Below, piece by piece: positions 1 to 12,447 of a stretch of 64,000 nt of DNA (its first letter is position 1; each line of letters starts with the position of its first letter). Source of the DNA: Protonemura montana (taxonomy: Eukaryota; Arthropoda; Insecta; Plecoptera; Nemouridae); contig OX387605.1 in assembly GCA_947568835.1 (NCBI GenBank), positions 6,076,001 through 6,140,000 of the forward strand. The letters run 5' to 3'. A model generated the notes under the pieces. It did no database searches and was not told where the DNA came from. It saw nothing but the letters and a program-made list of their open reading frames with translations. The translations under genes and the position numbers were made by a program.

Positions 1-1913
1 TCTTCTCATTAAAAATTCATAGATTTTTCGAGGAATGCTAAACCCACAGCCGGCCACGAAGGTAGATAGGAATTGAGTTTAGGTTTCTGGACGGGTAATT
101 ACAGACCGAACGAAATTGTTGTGAATCGGGACCCTCCGGTGGTTTCAAGGTTTCCTCAAGATATCCCTTTATATGGTGCACAAGAAATGTGAAGCTGGCC
201 CAAAATCAAGTTTCTTTGACAAGAATGTCATATATTTGCGCGGAATTTAATTACATATAGTTAAAACTTTATATCGAATTTTCTGCACTTTTTACCGTCT
301 AAAATAGATTGAGATAGGCTTTTACTGCTTTATGACAAGTTTGCCAGCTTCAGACTACAATATACAAAGCATTTCTCAACAAGGGCATGCAAAGCTAACC
401 CTCGACAGCGAGTGCTGTGTCGTCTTTATAAAAAATGTAACATCCAGCTCTTGTTTAGCTCGCCACGAGTTCTTCGAATCTATTTCTTATGCACGACCCA
501 CGTAAAAGAAAAGATCTCAAATTGGGCAATCATCTGCCGTATCGCCGACCGCGGCCGCCGCATCAGGGAAACTGGGAGGAAGACGCCACGGACTTGTCGA
601 TGGTTCTGTAAGACGTTCTCAGACAAGGACGTGACGGCGAATCCACCGAGATTGATTTTTGGAAAGGGAATTCAAGAGTGGCGGGCCGAGGAGAGGGGAG
701 GGACCCAATAGATTACCGGCTCCCCCGAGATTTGCTGGCCTTCCGAACTTCGGGTCGAAAGCTGAGGGCGGATGGTCAGCTTGGAGCTTAGGCTACATGT
801 TTTATTCATGACCCGATACAAATTTCAGGTTTACATCATAACAATATGGAGCACATATCGCATATGATTTTAAGGTAGTACTCAAAAGTGATTGAAAAAT
901 GCATGAGTTCAGAGCCAGAGATTCGACGAAAGACGCAGATTTAGGTAGATTTGAGAAATAAACCATTCGGATGGGAAAACAAATCTGGGAAATAAGTCGA
1001 TTTAAAATCTCGTTCGGTTTCAATCTGAACTTTTCTTTTCTCCTTATGATGGACGAGCCAGATTTTGAGGATTTTAAGATTTTGAGGAATAAGAATATCC
1101 TCAAGATCTCTTCAAGTGCACAGGAAAACCACAGGCCCAGTAGCTCTACGTTTACACCATGCTCAATTAGACTTAGATTAAAGGTTCTGCAACTGCATTT
1201 AAAAAGACACATCGATAACTTTTTTACTTTATACCACTTTTTACCGAGCAAGTTCGTAAAATCCGCCACTGGCTACAACTATTTCAATATTAAATTTCAA
1301 CCTACTCTTAAATAAAACGTCGGCGAGGAAAAAACAACGTGTTTTCCATGTAGATATCATCAGGGGGCCGCATTTCTTAGCTGGCTTTGGACAAACAGAT
1401 GCCCATTGCAGCAAAGACCCCCGCCACACTCGGCAATTATAAACATCAATCTGTCTCGTTACACTGTGCTAACCTGCAAGATATCACCGTGATAATGATA
1501 TCCCATGCAATCTCCCGACTCCTGACTCCTCGCCATCGACTTCGAAGGCTCCGAGCGTGGGGAAACCAGACCCACGGCCCGCGGCGACCATTAACCTTCA
1601 CTCTGTTTTTGGGGGAAATAATTATAATTTTTGTTCTAAGAAAAAAGCATTATGAATCGAAGCTACTTAGTTTAGTCAATTCGAAAATCACCGCGGGCCC
1701 AATGAATAGTTCTGCTGTCTGAATGCACGACTTCTTTTAGGCCGAAAGGTACTCTCCCGGCTCGATCTCTGTCTGTTAAAACATTTAATTCGAATTGAAG
1801 TCAGAAATGAGGCGGTGGTCAACGCAGGAAGGCGGTGTTCACTGCGCTCTCAAAAGGCGCTCCAGAAAGGAAAGAAAAAATCTTGCACGTGACAGCTCGT
1901 TGATGAGTGATGG

Positions 1914-2156
1914 TCATCGCAGATTGGCGTTTGACTTGCAGATGATCATCTGATCAGGCATGGGATTTGGTGCTTCCATATTTATCCCAGCATTTAATAG
2001 ATCACTATAGAAGTGCGCTGGGGTGAAACCGAAGAATGGGAAACTAATATCACCAAAGATATTCCATTCTTCTGGTTTACTCTCCAATGTGTGTGCTTCG
2101 TTTAACTTCTTGGACATTATCAGACCACTGGAGCTGAACGAAAAGCGAACGAGCAA
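1914..2156 (-). CDS. Orphan protein-like frame behind a good splice acceptor
   Basis: On the minus strand a good acceptor (ttcgcttttcgttcag) is followed by a frame of about 67 codons ending TGA, with mixed, soluble-looking composition (for example EEWNIFGDISFPFFGFTP). I do not recognise it and found no partner exon. It may be a terminal exon of a nested gene or chance. Confidence 0.15.
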   Translation of the reverse strand: MLVRFSFSSSGLIMSKKLNEAHTLESKPEEWNIFGDISFPFFGFTPAHFYSDLLNAGINMEAPNPMPDQMIICKSNANLR

Positions 2157-4096
2157 GGAAGGTCCTCGCGGTACGTGGTCAGCTAAAGTAATGGTACGTT
2201 TGTAAGTCTTGACGTCTTCCCCTTGTAAGCCTGCAGTTTATTTCTATCTGTGCGGTTATTGCCTTCATCATGAGCTTAGCAGACCACTGCCGCCACCACC
2301 GACGCCGACGCCAAACTTTCGGGATCGCCGTCCCTCGATATAAAACTTCTTATATAGATATATTTTATTAGTGGCCACGCGTGCAGGCACTAAGTGCTTC
2401 TAATGGCGCTCCCGCCCCTTCGCGCCACGCCGTTATGAAGGATGACCTGTGACCGGAATTCCAGATGCCCAAAAGGAGCGATGACAGTGCGATTCTTCGG
2501 CGGCAGATTGAAATGCGTTTGGCTTTAGTTTATGATCTGGTTCGTATAAAGCGGATGGTGATTTAATTGATAATACGTCCAAAGATGACGACACAATTAA
2601 TATTACATCTGCAGCTAGCAAGACGTCCATGGTTGTATGTAGGCTTTGGAAGATATGAGAGACATGGCTTCATTCTGAGAGCTCAATGATTGTGCACTTT
2701 TGTAGAAATCAGCCGCGAATTGAGGTCTGTAACCCTAGGAAATCTATCCAGACTTGATGGCAAGCTGAGAATAAAGTGGAAATTGTAGAAAGAGCGTACG
2801 AATTGTACAAGAATTTGTTGTTATTTCGATTACAAAAGGAATGTTTGGTGAACGGGAGATGGCGGATTCGCGGTATTGTAAATTGTATCGTACACCGCAA
2901 CGAATAACTTCCTCTTGCCGAAGATGGAGTAGTAGTGAATTTATCGGCAGTTGCAGTAAGAACTGCTCAATGGTCAGCGCCTGTGTTCAACGGGGACAGG
3001 GATCATAGAAATAATTATACTGCATTTGACATAGAAGCGGTAAATATATGTAATCATACGACAAACCGAATAAAGGCTAATAACCCTTTCAGAGGAAACT
3101 TGAAACTCATCTCAAATGGCAATTTCTATTCCACACACATCCAGAGAGTTTAACGGCGCAAATATGCGAGTTCGCTGTCCAGTTTTCAGCCAGATTGCCA
3201 AGGGGTGAACGAATTCTTCGTTTTCATTTTGCTCCTCGGTAACATTTCTAGGGGTTATAAAGACTGACGCCAAAGTTCTCGATAATTTATTTGAGACGTA
3301 GTCGCATGACGGCTGGCGGCAAGCTTGCAGCTTGCCTCATTTATAATAATTAGCCTCGCTTGTTTTATATCGGTAGGTATTCTCGGTCCTTGGCGCGTTG
3401 TGCAGACTGCACTCCTCGACCGAGGAAAAACGCGCTGGCATCGTCGAAGACGGCGCGCTACGGCGTTGCAGTCCTTCGTAATTGGACGTCCCACTTTCAC
3501 GCGGTCTGCACAATATTGATCCCTTACGACCACTCGGTACCTTCTAGAGTGTAATTATATTGAACCAGTTGAAAAATGTGAAAGTGCTCATAATTATTGA
3601 CAGTGACAATGTTTAGTAGATTTTTTTTTTGTATTGTAAGCCTTTATAAATCAGCTGTGCCCATTCTTGTACCATGATGAATGCGGTTTGTGTATCTTTT
3701 GATTTCTTACAACAAGATTGGATTTATCTAACTGTAATTGACACAAGCAATTGACCACAAACGCTGGAAGGAGGAATTCATTCACGTGCACATGGCGAGT
3801 TCCATTTTTCTCAGAATATTGTTTACCACAAAACGCGAATTTTCCACGATGTACTTCATTTATTTATTTATTTATTAAAATACATTTCATTGTACATTTT
3901 CATATACATACCTTTACGTATTACATTTTGTTGTCTTAAGAGCTTTAAAAATTGTCAGGTGTGTTAAACAAAAACTCAGATTCATTCTTTGAACGTACAA
4001 TCTTTCGTATTTGAAAATTCGTCGACACTATTTTTAAAAGTTAATAAAACTAAAAAATTAGTGTCGTGTGGTGCAATTATTGGAAAATGTCATTTT

Positions 4097-4137
4097 CAAC
4101 ACCCCGAAACCACCCCGAAAAACTTTTCGGGGTGTTG
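4097..4137. repeat. Perfect hairpin with two alternative stems
   Basis: 13-bp arms caacaccccgaaa (4097-4109) and tttcggggtgttg (4125-4137) are perfect inverted repeats. An inner copy of the left arm (4111-4121) pairs equally well over 11 bp with 4124-4134, leaving a 2-base loop. It could be a mobile-element end or a structured RNA. Confidence 0.7.
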
Positions 4138-5703
4138 CCTTTGTCATGTTAGAGATGAAACGTCGAAATTCCCGGGATTTTATATTTAATTTCTCGACAA
4201 GTGCACCACGAGACGCCAATATTTTTCTCTGGTAAGTTGCGCTCCCTCTCTTCACCACAATCGGGATTCCTAACAGGTCTTGCTTTTCTCATAATTTTAT
4301 TTTTAGTTGTTACTAGTTAGGTGTTCGAATGTGCATCGTCCTGGAGACAGGTAGAACAAATATTTGTATTTTAAAAAATTGGTTCGTTTGAATATTAAGC
4401 AAGCCCGCAATGCGACGGTCAAAGCTTCGATATGCGTGCTGGACGAAAGCCTTCGGGAATGACTGTCGACCAATCGACGATTTAGAAAAGAAAGCATTTA
4501 AAAAAAAAATCACATTCCATCGACGCTAGAATATATTTAACTGCCACACGCACGAGGTGGAATAACAAATGCCTTTCTGTGAAGAGTTTTTACCTCGCCG
4601 GGAATTTGTTCTAGACTCGAAATCTGACATCTCCGACAGCGAATACGCCAAACAAATCTTGAGCGGCGAAAATGCTATCCCATTTCAGTTGATGCCCCGA
4701 ATGCAAGCAATGCAAGCATGGTGTGTGGGTCGAGAGGCGCAAGTGTGCCGTGCCAAGAACAAATCAAATTATGTATCGCAACATGCAGTCCGAGTGAAAA
4801 AACAATAAAATTTCACAAACAAGATGTCTAGTTAATGAACCTTTGTGCCTATACATCAATGAACTGCGATTCTTTTTCGACTCATTTTGTGGTATTTCGA
4901 TAATAAATGAACTGCGGGTAGCCGAAAAAGAGGTGACAATAGAGGGAAAATAAATTGTCGACATTAACTGAGTGCACATGTAGAAATAAAACAGATGTAA
5001 CCAATGATAAAGTCGCTACTTTTAAATTGAATTGTATCGAGAACAATTTATCTTCGCTTTTATAGCAGCGAAAAACGTCATGGTGTAAAATAATTAACTT
5101 AATTCATATAGATTGTCCGCGAATCACATGGGATAGTCCTGCTGGACCCAGTATTCACTCAGGACTCGCACATGTCCAGGTTTCGCGAACTGGATATATA
5201 AGAGGTTTAGTTTTCAGGAGGGCGACAGCGTCTCTGGCAATTCGGCTTGCAACAGAGGGGAAGTAAAATGGACATAAACCTGGAAAACGGCAGCTAGCCC
5301 AGAGGACGTGCAGTAATCCTCCGAAATAGACCTAATTTCATTTCGCGTCCACAATTCGCGCACATAACCTGCTAGCTCTTATTATCGCTATGACAGTTAG
5401 AACTTAAGTCGACTGCCTCGTTCTAGCACATCGTTTCATATAAATGATTCGCTGTAATAGTAACAGCCATTTCTCATGCAACAAAGCTTACATGGGTCCA
5501 CTGAAATCCTGTATGTGCGATTTACGCAAAGAGCCCAGTTGCCAAAATCTACCACCTGTGTTTTTAGTAACCTCTGTGGGACTTTAAAAACTATATAATT
5601 TTGATTTGTCTTCGCCGTAAATTAAAGAAATCATAGCACGTTTTGAAAATTGTGCTTAGCCCATTGCAAAACACACATGTTATATGAGAGTCAGATCATG
5701 AGA

Positions 5704-6066
5704 TCACAACATATGGATGTATAACGACTCGCACTGAATGCATTGCGTTTGACTTTGAAGCATGCCGACTCGTTGCAGTTCGCGTTTTGCACAATTGCTA
5801 CAGAGCTTCCGATCGGAGCGCGTTTCACGATAGATTAAAAACAAAACATCACACCCTGGCCGCATCTCATCCATCAACTCCTTCACCAACATTGCCAACA
5901 TGTATGACAAGTTCAAAGTAGATGTATTACCATGGTATAAAACGTTTAAACTAATTAATAAAATATTTCCTATTTTACAGCTTTTATAGCTTCCAGTCCG
6001 TTCGAAGTCTATTGTATACTGCACAAAAACAACTACACAACAAAAGTTCCATATTGTTGAGCGCAC
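5704..6066 (-). CDS. Orphan open frame with two CxxC pairs
   Basis: A 120-codon frame without a clear ATG start. The C-terminal part has LCSNC and QCIQC, a CxxC-x(18)-CxxC spacing that could bind zinc. No family is recognised and no splice site was settled. It may be a repeat fragment or chance. Confidence 0.12.
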   Translation of the reverse strand: MRSTIWNFCCVVVFVQYTIDFERTGSYKSCKIGNILLISLNVLYHGNTSTLNLSYMLAMLVKELMDEMRPGCDVLFLIYRETRSDRKLCSNCAKRELQRVGMLQSQTQCIQCESLYIHML

Positions 6067-8421
6067 ATGCCAGAAGCCTAATTAACCTTTTAGTCTAATT
6101 AATTGATACTCTTTGTACACCATTAACATCATCTTTCTCAAACGGCTCCTCTATTATGCTCACCTTCCACTAAATGTGCCTTCGTATCTATCAAACCTCC
6201 ATATACCTGACTCTCTAGGGACATTTTACCTTAATGCCCCGGCTCCACGTTGATACAAAGGGTTATTAAACTATTAATTAACATAGGTAGTTAGATATAT
6301 ACTGTTTCGCTCGACGCTCTGTAACAGAACTGCTCCATTATGTGCAATGATTCCTTTATGTGCGATCGCAATAATAGTACCTGCGGAACTGTGCATGTAA
6401 TGTTAGCACGCGGCTTACATTGTCGGCGGCAGCGTCGTTATAAGAGCCGTCGCGACGCCGCCACGCTAGCCTTGGCCAGCGCCGGGACGCAAACGTCGGA
6501 GGGAAACTGCCCCAATTATTATTATGAGCATTAGCAATGAGAGTGTTATGTAGAAGGGAGGATTTTATAAGATGACTGGTGAATTCTCGCACCGTGCATC
6601 CTCTAGAGAGGATAGTGAAACGGAGGTAGACAATTGTTTTGTTCATTTAGAATGGAATAATTTTCAGGACATACCGGAATTGTTGAGTTAATCTTGGCGA
6701 TAATATTTCAATGTATGTATGTTGATGTTGTTAATAGCTGTACATGAGTGCGGAGAGCATTTGACTCGGTGAGGTTTATGCCGTACTGGCTATTCAGCGA
6801 CATGCACAAGACAATTACAGCGATGCAGGTTTACAGATAAAGTTACGTACTTTAATTGAGACATCAATCAGTTCTTTCTTGCGGAATATAAATGTGTAGT
6901 TAAATAAATAAAGTGATTGCCGATACTATCAGATGGTGAGGTTTTAAAAATAATTGGCAATAATCTCATGAGAAGATAAAGAGACTGGACATTTGCGCGG
7001 AACAAAATGGATCACTATAACTTGGAACTGTTCTTGTTAAACGGAAGTTGTATTTATTTCACCTCATTGTGTATCATTTTCAAGAACCAAGCTGTGATCT
7101 TATCCAATGTATTTTCAAAATTAGTAAAATAAGGGAGCATTTCTTGCAAGATGAAAATATGTAAATGGAGAGCTTTTTTTCTATACTCTGCGCAGACATA
7201 AAAATTATTAGATTTCTCCAAATAGAAAACGAGTGCCACCTGAATACTCAACCCCACCCTAAGAAAAAAAAAAACATGCAACACACGTTCTTTTTTATTT
7301 CTCCGAGCAGCGAACCCAAAAATGAGACGACTCTCTGGGGTGCCTTCGTGGGGTACAGTCATCGTCAAGCGGGCTTTCTGTCAAACGCAATGGCACCAAT
7401 ACACGGGGAGAACAATTGATTTCCAGCCATGATAGACCAATCCTGTGCCCTAATACCATGTTAAAAAAAAAACACCAGTAATTTGCCTACCAAAACGAAT
7501 ACAAGTGAGTTATAATAATCTGGTACATATTTAAGAATGCCAAATGTAATTAAACGAAATAATGTAGCAAATTTGCAAAACGTATGTGAAACTGCCGCTG
7601 TAATAATATGCATTTCATTTGTAATAATTCCCTCATCACTTCCCCTAACAGCCCCCACCCCCTCAATCGCTGTGTTGAAAACACAATTGCCTGCATGCAT
7701 TTCCAGACACATCAATCCAGTAATACATGTACGCATGGTCGCGACATGCAAGTAACAAGGGTTGTAAATTAATAGCAAAGGTCCCGTATGGGCCATAACA
7801 GCTCGAGAGTAAGAGAAATGCTAATTGCTGGGGCATATTTTTTAAAACGGTTTGGCGTCTTCCCCACTTTCAGCGATATCGATGTCATTCGAACCAATAT
7901 CGAAGCATTGCCAGAAGATTTCATGCGTGAATGCACGTGAGCTATTAGTCACTGTGAATTTAATATTGTTCGCATTTCGTTCATTTTATAACAAGTATTA
8001 TCCTCAGGAATGTTGAACATTAATTACAGGCGCAATTAAAATGGATAACAGTAATAAAGCTAATTGCTGGTGTCGTTCAACACTTGGGTCGTCGATATAA
8101 CGCAAGAGGAATTCGTCGTAAAAATACACAGAGCATGACTACGGTATTATTTCGAAACAATTAGATTTAATTGAAACCGAAAAGGTTCTGTGTAATCTCT
8201 CGTGCGGACTGGATGGATTTCATATATCTAGGTGCCTCGTAACAACATCCCGAGAACGCTATTGCCATTTTGATTTTTTCTTGTCCGCCTAGATTTCGCT
8301 GAGGACGTAATGCAGCTAAGAATCAAACAGCAATTACCTGTTATTATCTCAAAGAGGTAAACGCGGAGCTGATCTAGTTTTACAAGATTCTGATAACTCA
8401 AGACGCCGAGGGAAAATTGTG

Positions 8422-8443
8422 CTACCTACCTACCTACCTACCT
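8422..8443 (+). repeat. TACC microsatellite
   Basis: Five tandem TACC units. Confidence 0.95.
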
Positions 8444-9129
8444 CTACCTGTACAGCAACCAACCAGTTTTCATGTGATATCTAATCCAGCATCGTCGTAA
8501 GTCAATCATAAAAGTCTTTCGACTACGTAAAAGCCTATTAAAATGTAATTCCCGGCTATTAAATGCAGCCGCCTGCACTACAGAGCTGGGCAATTGAGCG
8601 CACCAAAAGCTGATCACGTCAGCGCGGAGCATTTTTACCCGCGGAAACGCGACGACGCTGCCACACCGCGTGCACTTGAAGATGCACTCAGCAAATGCAG
8701 TTGCAAAATTCAGAAGAGGACTGTAAAATCTGTTAAAACTTCTGTTACCTTATACAACAACCATTCGGAATCGTTTCAAAGCTGACCTATTACACCTGTT
8801 CTTTTAAATAGTATATCCCGTTAACATCGCTTAAAAAAGCGTTCCTATTCGCTTCAAAAAGTATTTTGAAGTTCGTGTTTTTCTATTTTTTTCATGGATC
8901 TGCGTCATCAGAACAAACCGAAAACATAAAGAAAAATGTAATTGACACCGTGGCTTCGGTGGACCTGTCATCCTGTCATGCTATGACCAGCAACGAACAT
9001 GAAAGTAATAGCGATGACACCATGCAAGCACGGGGCGCACGACAAAGACGAAAACTTAACTACAATGTTATTAGCATTTTGATAAGTAAAAACGCACCTG
9101 ACGTTTCATGTTTAGGTTGAAATGGTCTC

Positions 9130-9150
9130 GCCGCGCCGCGCCGCGCGTCG
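9130..9150 (+). repeat. GCCGC-rich simple repeat
   Basis: Tandem ccgcg/gccgc units in otherwise AT-rich sequence. Confidence 0.8.
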
Positions 9151-9825
9151 CATAGCCAGTTTTATTACAGAAGTAATTTACTTTTTTAAATGAGATTGAA
9201 TCTGTATACGCGATCGCGGTGTGTAACCACTCCTCTACTGCGATAGATGAAGGTAGGTTAGACCAGTTTTAATCGGCAGTCTTGACTAAGAAACAATTAC
9301 GTCGCCGGACAGCAAATCATCCATACATCATTCGGCGATGGCATGACAAAGATTCTGAGCAGCGATCACATTTTCCAGTTCCATTGGCGGAAACAGCACG
9401 AGATCTTGTTACCCGGTGCGTTGCTCATTGCATATTCCAATCCACCCTTTTGTGCGGGGCACAGAACGCCGGCGCAAAATGCCAACTGCCCTAACATGGC
9501 GAGGAGCGACACTAGAAAAATTTGTGAAGCTCTGAAGAAAAAAGTCTTGGCACAATGCTAGCTCGAAAGTTTCATGACTGTTTTTCATTGAAGTTTTCAT
9601 GGCACCGAATTCTTCGTCTCGTATACAAACGTGTAAAATACGATAGCTCTAAATTATTCTTGTTAGCAAATAACTTTCATTAAATAGTGGATTTCACAGT
9701 GTATAGTGATATTAATTTGAGGAATTTACGATACTCAGGTAAACCGGTGTGTTAGCTATTACCTGGGAATGTAGACTTTTAGAAGCAGCATTTTGTCTTG
9801 GATGTGTATAAGAATGACGTCTTAC

Positions 9826-10099
9826 CTGGTCAGGTCTCAATCCCGGCGGTACCCAAGTGTATTCCTCCAAGGCGCATCCAGAGTCATCGTCCGACTGCGA
9901 ATGCCGGTGAGGGTCGGAGGCTACCTGTCCATAGTGCACCCCTTTGCCGAGAAGTTTGTCCGTCACGTCGACTATGGCGAGAGTGGACGGGGGAGGTGGC
10001 GGCCCCGAGGGCAATAGGGACGGCGTCGGAAGCGTCGGCAGCGTCGACATGACGCCGTTGTGGTCCTCGCGAGGACACTTGCAGTTTCGGCACACTTTT
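9826..10099 (-). CDS. prickle: prickle, internal exon 2 (Cys cluster plus start of PET domain)
   Basis: This exon encodes residues 72-162 of the joined model. Seen directly: a CxxCxC...H cluster at its start ([13 protein letters not shown]), a proline-rich linker, and the sequence [20 protein letters not shown] at about residues 140-159. That last string is the hallmark opening of the PET domain in Prickle-family proteins. Prickle is a PET plus triple-LIM cytoplasmic protein that acts with Van Gogh/Strabismus in core planar cell polarity. The acceptor (minus-strand tttttacag) falls after base 10100 and the donor (CAG|gtaaga) falls before base 9825. The exon begins with the third base of a codon and ends in phase 0. 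The rest of PET and the three LIM domains should follow on the minus strand, but I see none of them in the remaining 9.8 kb. Espinas or Testin are less likely because the [19 protein letters not shown] string is typical of Prickle/Espinas, and arthropods usually carry Prickle. Confidence 0.93.
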
Positions 10100-10583
10100 C
10101 TGTAAAAACACAAGGGAGACGACGTGTTAAGAAAGATCGGGATATGTTCATAGCGTGGTCACCTGCATAACAAGTCGGTGGTTAGATTTCTAAACACGCC
10201 ACGAAGCCACAACACTGTCGTCAGACTCAAAACTATTAAAATAAGCATAGCATTTTAGGAACGGTATTCTTAAATGAATCCTACTAGATTCTGTGTTTAT
10301 TCCAAAGTCATAGTATGACTTCTTACGTGAAGAAACTTGTCTAATGAGCAATATATATCAATGTCTTGTTTTCAGAATCTTCATCTAACAAGACGTATCA
10401 TCTAGAAGGACTGTCCCAACACAACAACTTAATTCGTAGATTTCATTAATCATAATTTGAAACGGGCTTTGTAGAACTCGAGACAGGTAAAATTAGTGTG
10501 AAACGGAAGCCTCATTTTCGTCTCATAACACAGCGTACGAGCCTTCTTCTAGTCAAAGAAAACGACGCCACAAATTAATCTCT

Positions 10584-10603
10584 CCCCCCCCCCCCCCCCC
10601 CCC
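10584..10603 (+). repeat. Poly-C tract, 20 bases
   Basis: An uninterrupted run of 20 C in prickle intron 1. Confidence 0.95.
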
Positions 10604-12388
10604 ACTCCCATACCACTTTGCTCGGCTCGACAAAGTGCAGAAGAGACCGAGCTCGAGCCTCGGTGAGCTCAAACGTTTGCAGCAAATTAGCTTTTGAAAG
10701 ATGAAAGGAGCTTTTCTGTCGATTTCATTCAACCTTTACCCTCGTAATTGTTTGTACTCGGTATTCGCAATGCCATGGAGGCCTGTAACATTTTTGTAAG
10801 CCAGATATAATAAACAGCACGGTATCATATTATTTTATGAAACCTGTAGCAGTACCTTCTCTTGTATTTAACTAAATAATGCACATCCTACACTTGCGAA
10901 AAAAGCCGCCTGAGTAATTTCGCCCGCAGGGCTGAAAATGTATATGGAATGTGTAGCCATTGTTTTGTAGAATTATCATTCATTGCTATTCAGGCTTCGG
11001 AAAGAGTTTTATTTTAATACTAGTTAAGCTTCTACCATTGCATCCACGCACATCTAGTGCAAAAAAAAAACACAGCCAATTGCCATTTGCATATGCAATT
11101 TTCCATGTGGTATTCGCGCAAAATGACAGGACGAAAAAATTGAATCTATACGTTTTATGTGTAATCATATCTCTAAATTTATTCACGCTGTTCATCAAAT
11201 ATCGACTAATGTATATGGATTCGGCCATGTGACATCATGCCATTACCTTTTCGCTCGAATATCGTGCATATTTGAGCAGATTTCCAGCACGGAAATTAAT
11301 TACTTTATTCAAATTCTTCCGGAATCACATTTAAATGAACTAATTTACCACTGCATGTACGTGCCAAAGCCACACAAGCTCGGTGTCACTGACGAATGTC
11401 ACTACGCCAAACGCTATCAGCATCAGCCGATGAAACTAATAGACGTCACCTAATAAAGACGGATGGAGCAGGATTATCAGGACCAACCAAGCCAGGCTGG
11501 CAGGAGACTATTGGCAACTGAACGTCTCGACCTGTCTTTTGCCCTCTATCGCGTTGAGTCGCGAAGATGTGGTTGGCTTCCTCATTAATCATGCGCCACG
11601 ATACAAGTCTTCAACAAAACAATCCAACAAAAGCACAAGAAGTATACTAATGGCGGCCGTTGAGACATATACATATCCTTAGCATTTCAGCGAGCGCACA
11701 ATTAATCATGGAAGCATACGGGAGGATAAGCGTTGGCAATTAATAATAGTTATATACGCAAGGAATTTTATTTTATACATTCGGAATATAATATTTCATT
11801 AAACGTAACTTGTTCATTGTCAGAGAGTAGATTTATAATTCTCTGCAGTTAGGAGTTTTTAATTAAAGAGACGAATCATGGATTATAATTTGAAAGTCAG
11901 ACCCAAATGTTAACATATCCGAAATGTAACCAGTCATAGTCGAGAGTGTTTAGGCAAAGTAATATGAAGCATATAGTTTTGACTTGAGAATATTTATAGG
12001 TAAATTATAACATGCAAGCTTGTCCGATACCTGACTAATGTGCGTTGAAAAATTGCGTTGCGAAATTGACGTCCCGGAAAAAGTTTGACACGTGTCATCC
12101 AAAGTGTAACTGGTTTAATCAGTCATGGATGACTCGCAGACTGGTGCGAATTTCACAAATGAAAATATAATTAACAAAATGTATTTACATACAACGTGTA
12201 TCATGAAGGCATCGAGACAGCATTGGCATCCGAATTTTCCGAACATTTTCCCCGCATTCGTCACAGCAAAAAAAGCGTAAGAAAACCTCAATGTCTCAAC
12301 GAAATAAAAAGTACATAGCTCTATTGCACGAGCGGCACCACAAGAAACACAGCGGGGTAACAGGTAGGTTTTCCACCGCTAGGCAACT

Positions 12389-12447
12389 GGAATCGAACGC
12401 TGAGTGTCTGAGCATAAAGCCATCTGTCAAGGAGCTTGTCAAGCCCA
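12389..12447 (-). repeat. tRNA-like Pol III promoter fragment (SINE head remnant)
   Basis: On the minus strand a B box CGTTCGATTCC (12399-12389) matches 10 of 11 positions. A weak A-box-like GGGCTTGACAAGC lies about 47 bases upstream. It lies in prickle intron 1. Confidence 0.3.

Larger units (their letters stand above)
1..9825. other. Presumed prickle intron 2 (left part of window)
   Basis: This follows the exon 2 donor on the minus strand. I looked for the conserved remainder of PET (a QLPPHDNEVRYC-type string) and for LIM cysteine patterns and found none, so this is read as intron longer than 9.8 kb. Contents that can be named are a perfect hairpin at 4097-4137, a TACC microsatellite at 8422-8443, a GCCGC-rich patch at 9130-9150, and three protein-like minus-strand frames listed separately. 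Nested genes cannot be excluded. Confidence 0.5.

Noticed and set aside
5193..5290. TATATAA followed by ATGGACATAAACC
   Set aside because: The initiator is misplaced and the frame stops after nine codons.
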